From Muribaculaceae bacterium (GTDB lineage: Bacteria > Bacteroidota > Bacteroidia > Bacteroidales > Muribaculaceae), in assembly GCA_017399915.1 (NCBI GenBank), contig JAFQAS010000009.1:1-38850 (forward strand): a stretch of DNA of 38,850 nucleotides. The letters are read 5' to 3'. A model generated the notes under the pieces. The model saw nothing but the letters and a program-made list of their open reading frames with translations. It made no database searches and had not been told where the DNA came from. Numbering within the stretch: position 1 is the first letter of the stretch; the number at the start of each line of letters is the position of its first letter. Below, piece after piece: positions 15,821 to 23,611 of the stretch. A program made the translations under genes and the position numbers.

Positions 15821-16258
15821 ATGAAAAAACTCGTTTTAACAGTAGCAATGGCAATCAGCCTCAGTGCAGCTTTCGCACTTTCTAACACCAATAGTTCTAA
15901 CACTGCTCCTTCAAGCAATGATTCTGTTGCCCAACCCGACACTGCAGTAAAAAAAGAAGCTTTCGCCATGTTCGACAGCGTATGTCCCGACACTACAAAG
16001 AAACAAGAAATGATTGCAATGTTCGATAGCGTAAAGCCCGACACAGTCACCCCTAAAACAGAATTCATGATTGCCTCTTTCGATAGTGTTTGCCCCGATA
16101 CTACCAAAAACAAACAAGATATTCTTTTTGCAGCCTTCGACAGCATCAAGGCTGACACTACTGTTGTGAAGAAAGATTGCTTCTATGTTACAATCGACAG
16201 CATTAAACCCGATACTGTTGCAACTCCTTCAAAAACTTCAGTTTTTATGATAGCATAA
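15821..16258 (+). CDS. small exported repeat protein with DS(V/I)xPDT motif
   Basis: This 145-residue protein has a signal peptide (MKKLVLTVAMAISLSAAFA) and no lipobox Cys. After a short Asn/Ser-rich linker it consists of tandem units with a 17-19-residue period. Motif copies are at about 33-41 (NDSVAQPDT), 51-58, 68-75, 87-94, 106-113 and 125-132. Each of the last five is preceded by K-x-(E/D) and four to five hydrophobic residues. The chain ends in a half unit (SVFMIA), so the repeat boundary lies inside the hydrophobic strand. Cys is found at 55, 91 and 120. The strand-turn pattern suggests a beta-rich periplasmic or surface fibre-like protein. I do not recognise a family and assign no function. 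Position behind a sigma-54 promoter implies control by the upstream two-component pair. Confidence 0.85.
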   Translation: MKKLVLTVAMAISLSAAFALSNTNSSNTAPSSNDSVAQPDTAVKKEAFAMFDSVCPDTTKKQEMIAMFDSVKPDTVTPKTEFMIASFDSVCPDTTKNKQDILFAAFDSIKADTTVVKKDCFYVTIDSIKPDTVATPSKTSVFMIA

Positions 16259-16312
16259 GGATTCATCAATATCCCCTTAATACGATTGTAATTATTTAAT
16301 CAATCTTTCGCC

Positions 16313-16352
16313 AAAGATGGAGCATCTAATGATTAGATGCTCCATCTTTTTA
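16313..16352 (+). terminator. strong terminator after the repeat-protein gene
   Basis: AAAGATGGAGCATCT (16313-16327) pairs with AGATGCTCCATCTTT in 16335-16349, then TTT. It separates the repeat-protein transcript from the por operon. Confidence 0.9.
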
Positions 16353-16473
16353 ATCACATTTTATGCCTTAACGACAAAAAAGAACGCAATTTTCACATTC
16401 TATATTCCACATTCCTCATTATTTATAAGCAATTTGTGCAATAATCTTTAAAAGGTTGCGTTTTATAAGAATA

Positions 16474-17202
16474 ATGAGAAAGATTGCTCACATATCACCA
16501 TTTTTTCTTGTCTTAATATCGATGGTCGTGGCATTTAATGTCGAGGCACGCGATTTTAACGACAAGCTCATGAATCGTCCTTATGCCGACCTACGCCGTT
16601 GGCACTTAGGTTTTTCGGTGGGCGTACACACTCAAGACCTCAATTTCACCAACAATGGATACGTCACCGAGAATGGCGAATCATGGTTTATCGAACAACC
16701 CGCATTCTCTCCCGGCTTTTGTGTTAATGGATTAATCGACTTCAGATTAAACGACTATTTCAACGTGAGATTTTCGCCCGGTATGTATTTTGGCAACCGC
16801 GACATAAGAATGTATGAGGCTACAACCGGAGCTACGGAGCGTCAGAACATCAAATCGGCTCATGTGGTATTTCCTATTGACTTAAAATACTCATCAGTGC
16901 GCTATCGCAACGTGCGTCCCTATCTCGTGGGAGGCATCATGCCCACCTACGATGTAACAAAAAAGCGTAGCGACTTTATCAAATTAAAGCCTACTGATTT
17001 CTACCTCACAGTGGGATTTGGGTGCGACTTCTATCTTCCTTTCTTTAAATTCAACCCCGAAATCAAATTCTGTTTCGGAATGACCGATGTGTTAGAGACT
17101 AATCGCCCTGACCTTGCCGACGACCCCGGCAAACTAAAATTCACCCAATCACTCAAAAAAGCCACCTCGCAGATGGTTGTATTGACTTTTTACTTTGAAT
17201 AA
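16474..17202 (+). CDS. porT: type IX secretion outer-membrane protein PorT/SprT
   Basis: The ATG at 16474 gives 242 residues beginning with a signal peptide (MRKIAHISPFFLVLI...VEA). A TTG at 16456 would only lengthen the basic start. The mature part is an outer-membrane beta-barrel pattern of alternating strands, beginning 'RRWHLGFSVGVHTQD' and ending in the aromatic 'VVLTFYFE', as expected for a PorT-like barrel of 8 strands. PorT is needed for T9SS function in Porphyromonas and Flavobacterium. Here it is the first gene of a tightly packed porT-porP-gldKLMN run, 3 nt before porP, which strongly supports the call. No convincing promoter is visible in the ~120 bp upstream; a TTTG at 16433 has only a weak partner. 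Confidence 0.88.
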   Translation: MRKIAHISPFFLVLISMVVAFNVEARDFNDKLMNRPYADLRRWHLGFSVGVHTQDLNFTNNGYVTENGESWFIEQPAFSPGFCVNGLIDFRLNDYFNVRFSPGMYFGNRDIRMYEATTGATERQNIKSAHVVFPIDLKYSSVRYRNVRPYLVGGIMPTYDVTKKRSDFIKLKPTDFYLTVGFGCDFYLPFFKFNPEIKFCFGMTDVLETNRPDLADDPGKLKFTQSLKKATSQMVVLTFYFE

Positions 17203-17205
17203 AAT

Positions 17206-18201
17206 ATGCGTAGATATACATTATATAATATAAAACACCTTCTTGTGGCAGTGGTCATGGCCATTGTGTCGTTTCATGCTATGGCCCAAGTTGATGCGCA
17301 ACACACTCAATACTTTGAGGTGCCAAACTATTATAATCCGGCAGCCGTGGGTACTACCGACTTTGTAAAACTCAGAGGAGGCACACGCATGCAATGGGTA
17401 GGCATCGAAAATGCTCCACAATCATTTGTCGTGGCTGCCGATATGCCTTTCAAATTCCTCAACAAACGATTTGGTGTGGGTGCTGTGATGCAACAAGAAA
17501 GCCTTGGGTTATACAAAAACCTCAACATCGGAGTGCAATTAGGCTATAAATTCAAGCTCCTAAAAGGTGAATTTACTGCCGGAGTACAAGTGGGATTGCT
17601 CAACGAATCATTCAAAGGGAGTGAGGTATTTATTCCCGACAACGATGACTATCACGAAAGTGCCGACGATGCTATCCCCACAACCGACATAGGTGGTAAT
17701 GCCCTCGACCTTGGCGTGGGTGTGTTTTATAATCACAAACTATTTTGGGCAGGTGTATCTTGCACACATGTCAACTCCCCTACAATCACTCTAAATTCAG
17801 AAAGTGGCGAAGGCGGAAATGAAAAAAACTACGAATTTCAAGCCGGAAGAACACTCTATTTTATGGCGGGTAGCAATATTCCGATAAAAAATACGTTATT
17901 TGAAGTGATACCCTCTGTGTTGGTTAAGAGTGATTTCACCTTCACAACCGGAGAAATCACCGGTCGAGTGAGATACAACAAGTTCCTCTCGGCAGGTGTG
18001 GGTTATCGCTACGACGATGCTATAATGGCAATGGTGGGCGCCGAGTATAAAAACTTTTATCTCGGATATAGCTATGATTTCCCCATGAGCGATATAGCTA
18101 AGGAAAGTAGTGGTAGCCACGAAATTATATTAGGATATAAACTAAAACTCGATTTTTCAGAAAAGAACAAAAATAAACATAAGAGTATTCGCATAATGTA
18201 A
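17206..18201 (+). CDS. porP: type IX secretion membrane protein PorP/SprF
   Basis: This 331-residue protein has a signal peptide (…VSFHAMAQ) followed by the hallmark N-terminal PorP/SprF segment 'HTQYFEVPNYYNPAAVGTTD' and 'QWVGIENAPQSF'. A series of predicted outer-membrane beta-strands continues to the C-terminus. Family members form a barrel associated with the PorKN ring or with surface delivery of cargo. It lies between porT (3-nt gap) and gldK (7-nt gap), matching the porPKLMN order known from Porphyromonas gingivalis. Confidence 0.95.
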   Translation: MRRYTLYNIKHLLVAVVMAIVSFHAMAQVDAQHTQYFEVPNYYNPAAVGTTDFVKLRGGTRMQWVGIENAPQSFVVAADMPFKFLNKRFGVGAVMQQESLGLYKNLNIGVQLGYKFKLLKGEFTAGVQVGLLNESFKGSEVFIPDNDDYHESADDAIPTTDIGGNALDLGVGVFYNHKLFWAGVSCTHVNSPTITLNSESGEGGNEKNYEFQAGRTLYFMAGSNIPIKNTLFEVIPSVLVKSDFTFTTGEITGRVRYNKFLSAGVGYRYDDAIMAMVGAEYKNFYLGYSYDFPMSDIAKESSGSHEIILGYKLKLDFSEKNKNKHKSIRIM

Positions 18202-18208
18202 TTATATT

Positions 18209-19651
18209 ATGAAAAAAATTTCGATTTATCTATTACCTCTCGTTGTCGCTTTGCTCGTAAGCTCATGTTTTGCGGGCGGCCAAAGTTCGGCAGGTGGTGA
18301 AGTCACCGGCGTAGGTGGCACATCTTGGGCCGAGCCAACTCCTTATGGAATGGTGTTGGTTGATCGTGGTTCAATGGAATTAGGGCCTCAAAAAAACGAC
18401 AGTGTATGGAATATTAAAGCCGATCCACGCGGTGTTTCAATCGACGCATTCTGGATGGACGAAACAGAGATAACAAATGCAAAATACAAGCAATTTGTAT
18501 TTTGGGTGCGCGACTCTATCATTCGTGAACGTCTTGCCGACCCTTCTTTCGGTGGCAACGAAGAATATAAAATCGAAGAAGATAAAGAGGGCAACCCTAT
18601 CAAACCATATCTCAACTGGAACAAACCAATTCCTTGGCGCAACCCAAGCGAAGATGAAGCACGCGCCATCGAGAGTGTGTATCGCACCAACCCCATCACA
18701 GGAGTTAAGGAGCTCGATCCCACTCAGATGAACTATCGCTATGAGATATATAATCACACTCAAGCAGCTAAACGCAAACATCGTTTAGACCCTGCTCGTC
18801 GCGAATACAATACCGATAAGCCCATTCCTACTGATGTGCCTATCATCTCTAAAGACACAGCTTATATCAACGACGAAGGAACAATCGTTCGCGAAACAGT
18901 CACTCGTGGCCTCACCGGAGATTACGACTTCCTCAACACTTATATCGTAAACATTTATCCCGACACTACTGCATGGATTAATGACTTTGACAATGCTTAT
19001 AACGAGCCTTATGTGCGCATGTATTTCGCTCATGGGGGCTATAGCAACTATCCGGTAGTGGGTGTTAGCTGGGAACAAGCCAACGCATTTGCCAACTGGC
19101 GCACCGACTATCTTCGCCGTTCACTCGGCAAAGAAGGTGTATATGTTGAGCCTTATCGTCTTCCCACCGATGCTGAATGGGAATATGCAGCTCGTGCAGG
19201 TGTAGATGAGAATATGTATCCTTGGGACGGAGAACTTCCTCTCACCGAAGACAAAGGATGTTTCTATGCCAACTTCAAGCCTCAAAAAGGCAACTATGTG
19301 AAAGATGGCCAATTAATCACCTCTCAAGTAGGCACCTATTCACCCAACGACTTTGGCCTTTACGACATGGCCGGTAATGTGAGTGAATGGACTTCAACCG
19401 CTTACACTGAGAGCGTGGGTAAAATCACCAACGACCTCAACCCCGAATATCGTTACGATGCGGCAAAAGAGGATCCTTATCGCATGAAACGCAAAATCGT
19501 GCGTGGTGGTTCTTGGAAAGATGTAGCCCACAATATCAGAAGTGATATCCGCATGTGGGAATACCAAAATGAACAACGCTCATATATCGGGTTCCGTTGT
19601 GTACGTAGCCAAATAGGTTTTGCCCGCGGTCAAAAACAAACTAAACGCTAA
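18209..19651 (+). CDS. gldK: type IX secretion lipoprotein PorK/GldK
   Basis: This 480-residue protein has a lipoprotein signal peptide with lipobox LVSSC (C20). It carries a formylglycine-generating-enzyme/sulfatase-modifying fold typical of GldK: 'YGMVLVDRGSMELG', 'FWMDETEITNAKYKQF', 'PVVGVSWEQANAFANWR', 'YRLPTDAEWEYAAR' and C-terminal 'RGGSWKD' and 'GFRCVRS'. PorK with PorN forms the periplasmic ring of the T9SS attached to the outer membrane. A catalytic FGE role is not expected. It lies within the por operon, 45 nt before gldL. Confidence 0.96.
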   Translation: MKKISIYLLPLVVALLVSSCFAGGQSSAGGEVTGVGGTSWAEPTPYGMVLVDRGSMELGPQKNDSVWNIKADPRGVSIDAFWMDETEITNAKYKQFVFWVRDSIIRERLADPSFGGNEEYKIEEDKEGNPIKPYLNWNKPIPWRNPSEDEARAIESVYRTNPITGVKELDPTQMNYRYEIYNHTQAAKRKHRLDPARREYNTDKPIPTDVPIISKDTAYINDEGTIVRETVTRGLTGDYDFLNTYIVNIYPDTTAWINDFDNAYNEPYVRMYFAHGGYSNYPVVGVSWEQANAFANWRTDYLRRSLGKEGVYVEPYRLPTDAEWEYAARAGVDENMYPWDGELPLTEDKGCFYANFKPQKGNYVKDGQLITSQVGTYSPNDFGLYDMAGNVSEWTSTAYTESVGKITNDLNPEYRYDAAKEDPYRMKRKIVRGGSWKDVAHNIRSDIRMWEYQNEQRSYIGFRCVRSQIGFARGQKQTKR

Positions 19652-19696
19652 TGCCAATATTATTTATATCAAACACTCTCACTCACAACATATAAA

Positions 19697-20725
19697 ATGG
19701 GAAAGAAAAATAAATCCAAAAATAGCATCGAAAAATTCCTCTCTTGGGAAGGGGGACAACGCTTATTCAACTTCGCATATAGTATCGGTGCGGCAATCGT
19801 TATCCTTGGTGCATTGTTTAAGCTACTACATATGCCTTATGGTAACTTATTGTTGACTATCGGTATGGGTACTGAGGTCGTGATGTTCGTATTGACTGCA
19901 TTCGACCGCCCACCTCGTGAATACAAGTGGGAAGAAGTGTTCCCTGTACTCGATTCAGGTGATGAAAATGACCGTCCCGACTTTGCCAATGACGTAGTAA
20001 TAAATAATGGTCAAAGCAAAACCGCCAACGACGAGGAGGATTATGTTGTTCAATACGACGACGATGGCAATATTATATTCCCTGACGATGATCAACAGGT
20101 GAAAACATCATCTGCTAAACAACAAAACATCCTTCCTTCAAACCTACCTCTCTCTGAAAACGACACCCGTTCGTTGACCGACAGCATCGCTCGCATGGCG
20201 GCCGCTTCAGAGCAACTCGCAAAAATGGCCGACCTCACAACCGCCACTCAGCAATATCTTGAACAAATGTCGGCTATCAGCGAAGAGATGACTCGTTTAA
20301 AAGAAACAACTCAAGCGCTCAACAATGTTTCAGATGTGTTGCTTAAATCTTATCAAGCAATCACCGAAAATTCTGAAAACATCACTCAAAGCTCAACCGG
20401 ATACGTTGAACAAATGCAAGACCTCAATCGCAACATCGGTGGCTTGAACACTATCTACGAAATTCAGTTGAAGAGTGTTTCTTCACAACTTGATTCTATC
20501 GACCGTGTAAATCGTGGCATAAAAGATATTCGCGACATGTATGAAAAGAGCTCTCAACAAAGCGCTCAATACTGCGAAGAAACCGAAAAGATGGCTCGCT
20601 ACATGAAGCAACTCAATTCGGTTTACGAAAAAATGATTACGGCAATGACTATAAATATGTATCGACCTATGATGGGCGGTGATATTCCAGGCATGCCTAA
20701 TCAACCCGAAGACGACAATAAATAA
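19697..20725 (+). CDS. gldL: type IX secretion inner-membrane motor protein PorL/GldL
   Basis: This 342-residue protein has two membrane helices near the N-terminus (about 27-43 and 50-67) joined by the conserved 'LLHMPYG' loop. E60 within 'GMGTEVVMF' is probably the TM2 acidic residue needed for proton flow in GldL. The remainder is a long cytoplasmic helical, coiled-coil region (about 155-330) preceded by an acidic linker. GldL with GldM forms the proton-motive-force-driven motor that powers T9SS. The start ATG at 19697 lies 45 nt after gldK. Confidence 0.96.
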   Translation: MGKKNKSKNSIEKFLSWEGGQRLFNFAYSIGAAIVILGALFKLLHMPYGNLLLTIGMGTEVVMFVLTAFDRPPREYKWEEVFPVLDSGDENDRPDFANDVVINNGQSKTANDEEDYVVQYDDDGNIIFPDDDQQVKTSSAKQQNILPSNLPLSENDTRSLTDSIARMAAASEQLAKMADLTTATQQYLEQMSAISEEMTRLKETTQALNNVSDVLLKSYQAITENSENITQSSTGYVEQMQDLNRNIGGLNTIYEIQLKSVSSQLDSIDRVNRGIKDIRDMYEKSSQQSAQYCEETEKMARYMKQLNSVYEKMITAMTINMYRPMMGGDIPGMPNQPEDDNK

Positions 20726-20771
20726 TTAATTGCAACTGTTTATAAAACAATCAGAATAAACATTCATTTAG

Positions 20772-22340
20772 ATGGCAGAAAATGCAACACGACTTTCCCC
20801 ACGTCAGAAGATGATAAACTTGATGTATATCGTCCTCACGGCGATGTTGGCGCTTAATGTTTCGAGCGACGTGCTCGATGCGTTCTCGCAAGTGGAGGAA
20901 GGGATAAATCGCTCAAATAAATATGTAGAGCAACGAAACTTCGCCATTTTCAAGGCTCTAAAAGATTATGCCGAAGAAGACCCCGAAAGAGGTGCCAAAT
21001 GGTATGAAAAAGCCGAAGAGGTGCGCAAAGCGTCTTCTGAATTATATCAATATATCGACTCTATCAAGCACCTTATTGTGGTACAAGCCGATGGCCCCGA
21101 TGGAGATGTCACCAATATCCAAGGTCGCGACAACCTCGAAGCCGCCGCTGCAGTAATGCTTTCTCCCACTACCAACCGAGGCGAACTCCTTCGCAAGAAA
21201 GTTGAGGCTTATCGAGCATACATGTCGAAAACTGTCACCGACTCGGTAAAACGCACTAACATTGTCAATGTTTTATCTACCGACCCTGTCATGCGCAATG
21301 GAGTGTCTCAATCGTGGGAAGTGTCAAAATTTGACCATCAACCGGTTATTGCATCCATCACAATGTTGGCAAAACTCCAAAACGACATAAAATATGCCGA
21401 AGGAGAGGCTTTGGCCTACCTTGTTGCCTGCACCAATAATCAAGTTGAAATTAACGAAAGAATCTCAAACAGCACATTTGAAATTAACGAAGTGAGTGCA
21501 TTTGTAGTGCCCGAATCACGAATTGTAATGAAAGGGGGCAAATATTCTGCTAAAATCGTAGCTGCAACGATTGACCCCACTCTCAACCCAATAGTTTATG
21601 TAGGAGGACGACAACTAAAAGATGGCATTTATGAGTTTAGCTGTAACTCTACTGGTGTATTTGACTATTCAGGCTACATCAACGTGCCTCGCACCGATGG
21701 TGGAACCGAACGTCTCGAATTCAAATCATCTTATACCGTAATCGAGCCGGCAGCTACCGTTTCAGCCACAATGATGAATGTACTTTATGCCGGAATCGAC
21801 AACCCTATCAGCATCTCTGTGCCAGGCATGCCTATGTCGCAAATTAATGCAACAATGACCAATGGGTCGCTCACTCGAAATGGCGATATATGGATTGCAA
21901 AACCCACTACGGTAGGTTCAGAAGCGGTTATCACTGTCACAGCAACCGTCAACGGCAATAGCCAAACTGTCAACACCACATCATTCCGTGTGCGCAAGTT
22001 GCCCGACCCTACTCCTTACATTGCGTTTGGTCACGACAAATATCTTGGAGGCAAGCCATTGGCAAAAGGCTCTCTATTGAAAGCTCCGGGCGTTGGTGCT
22101 GCAATTGATGACGGCTTACTCGATATACAATTCACCGTATTAAGTTTTGAAACTGTATTCTTCGACCAAATGGGAAATGCTATGCCCGAAATTTCAAATG
22201 GAAGCAATTTCTCTGAGCGTCAGAAGGCACAAATGAAGAGCCTCTCACGAGGGAAACGATTCTATATCTCACGAATCAAGGCCAAAGGTCCCGATGGCAT
22301 CACACGCGACCTCTCACCTATTGAAGTTATCGTAAATTAA
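20772..22340 (+). CDS. gldM: type IX secretion inner-membrane/periplasmic protein PorM/GldM
   Basis: This 522-residue protein begins with the GldM signature 'LSPRQKMINLMYIVLTAMLALNVSSDVL', a short cytoplasmic start plus a single membrane helix (about 13-33). A large periplasmic part follows with a helical D1 region and later beta domains (D2-D4). GldM dimers form the rotating shaft that spans the periplasm and contacts the PorKN ring. It is 46 nt after gldL and 42 nt before gldN. Confidence 0.96.
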   Translation: MAENATRLSPRQKMINLMYIVLTAMLALNVSSDVLDAFSQVEEGINRSNKYVEQRNFAIFKALKDYAEEDPERGAKWYEKAEEVRKASSELYQYIDSIKHLIVVQADGPDGDVTNIQGRDNLEAAAAVMLSPTTNRGELLRKKVEAYRAYMSKTVTDSVKRTNIVNVLSTDPVMRNGVSQSWEVSKFDHQPVIASITMLAKLQNDIKYAEGEALAYLVACTNNQVEINERISNSTFEINEVSAFVVPESRIVMKGGKYSAKIVAATIDPTLNPIVYVGGRQLKDGIYEFSCNSTGVFDYSGYINVPRTDGGTERLEFKSSYTVIEPAATVSATMMNVLYAGIDNPISISVPGMPMSQINATMTNGSLTRNGDIWIAKPTTVGSEAVITVTATVNGNSQTVNTTSFRVRKLPDPTPYIAFGHDKYLGGKPLAKGSLLKAPGVGAAIDDGLLDIQFTVLSFETVFFDQMGNAMPEISNGSNFSERQKAQMKSLSRGKRFYISRIKAKGPDGITRDLSPIEVIVN

Positions 22341-22382
22341 TTATATTGTAAACGCTTTTTTGAATCATAATATAGCTCACTT

Positions 22383-23519
22383 ATGAAAATATTCAAAAAA
22401 TATCTATCTATCGCATTAGCATTGATTTGCCTTGCATCTATTGATGCCAACGCACAATCAGTAGTGCGCAAACGCTCCGGAGAAGACCGCAATCGCAATA
22501 AACAAGAAAACGGCGGGGTAACTCAACGTATGCAATCGTTCTTTGAAGAAGAACCGGTGAGCGACGCTGATTTGATGTGGATGAGAGTGATATATCGTCA
22601 ACTCGATGCCGAAACAGTTAATAATGCGCCAATCTTCTTCCCCGAAGAAAAAACTCAAGACCAAGAGAATCTCTTCCGCATTATTATGCGATTGATTATC
22701 AACAATCAAATCACCGCATATGACTATCTCGATGGCCGTGAGATTTTCACCGATCAATATCGCATCAATGTGCGCGACATGCTTGATCGTTTCCATGTGC
22801 TATATGAAGAAGGCAAAGGTTCAACCGAAAAGAATCCTAAATTCGTTATTGATGACAGTGATGTGCCTGCCAACGAGGTGCTATCATATTATATCATCGA
22901 ACGATGGGAGTTCGACTCTCGCACCAACGAAATGAAGACCCGCGTTGAAGCAATCTGTCCGGTGCTCCATCGTGCAGGCGACTTCGGTGGTGAAGCTATC
23001 AAATATCCTATGTTCTGGGTGAAACTCCAAGACATTCGCCCTTGGTTGACTCAACAATACATTTTTATTGATGACGACAACATTATCCCTAAATACACCT
23101 ACGATGACTACTTCCTTCTCACAATGTATAAAGGCGACATCTATAAAACTCGCAACATTCAAAACAAGTCGATGATGCAACTTTATCCCGATGAGAATGA
23201 TCGCAAACGCGCACAAGACAGCATTCAAGCCCGTCTTGAAAACTTCGACAAAAAATTGTGGGTGCCCGACCGCGAGGAAATAATCGCCAAACGCGAAGCG
23301 GCCGAAGCGGCAAAAGACTCTACCGACAACATTGGAGAGAATGACTCTACCGCAACTAAATCAACCGAAAAAGTTGCAACAGAGAAAAAAGAAGAAAAGA
23401 AATCATCTTCTCGCTCATCTCGTTCAAAGAAACCGGTGAAACGAGAATCTAAAGTAAAAGAAAGCAAACCCAAAACAAATAGCAACAACGCCGTGCGCTC
23501 AGTGCGTCGACGCAAGTAA
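22383..23519 (+). CDS. gldN: type IX secretion periplasmic protein PorN/GldN, with basic C-terminal tail
   Basis: This 378-residue protein has a signal peptide (…LASIDANA). Conserved GldN segments include 'DADLMWMRVIYRQLD', 'YDYLDGREIFTDQYR', 'YYIIERWEFDSRTNEM', 'MFWVKLQDIRPWL' and 'YTYDDYFLLTMYKGDIYKT'. PorN is the partner of PorK in the periplasmic ring. The last ~75 residues are an unusual low-complexity tail, first Asp/Ser/Thr/Glu-rich, then strongly Lys/Arg/Ser-rich, ending SVRRRK; I know of no role for it. It is the last gene of the por operon and is followed by a perfect hairpin terminator. Confidence 0.94.
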   Translation: MKIFKKYLSIALALICLASIDANAQSVVRKRSGEDRNRNKQENGGVTQRMQSFFEEEPVSDADLMWMRVIYRQLDAETVNNAPIFFPEEKTQDQENLFRIIMRLIINNQITAYDYLDGREIFTDQYRINVRDMLDRFHVLYEEGKGSTEKNPKFVIDDSDVPANEVLSYYIIERWEFDSRTNEMKTRVEAICPVLHRAGDFGGEAIKYPMFWVKLQDIRPWLTQQYIFIDDDNIIPKYTYDDYFLLTMYKGDIYKTRNIQNKSMMQLYPDENDRKRAQDSIQARLENFDKKLWVPDREEIIAKREAAEAAKDSTDNIGENDSTATKSTEKVATEKKEEKKSSSRSSRSKKPVKRESKVKESKPKTNSNNAVRSVRRRK

Positions 23520-23537
23520 TCGACAATTTAACTCATA

Positions 23538-23579
23538 ATAAAAAATAATACCGCGATTTCTCGCGGTATTATTTTTTAT
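23538..23579. terminator. bidirectional terminator between gldN and the glycosyltransferase
   Basis: CCGCG (23551-23555) pairs with CGCGG (23562-23566). The stem extends outward through TAATA/TATTA into A-run and T-run arms, giving good terminators on both strands for the convergent genes. Confidence 0.9.
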
Positions 23580-23611
23580 GTAGTTAGATTTATAAATCTA
23601 AGTTTTAGCAA

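Noticed and set aside
16456-16473. TTG start for porT
   Set aside because: It adds only six residues before a normal ATG-initiated signal peptide.
18209-19651. GldK as an active formylglycine-generating enzyme
   Set aside because: The FGE-like fold is a standard structural domain of PorK/GldK, and the operon context is T9SS with no sulfatase gene nearby.
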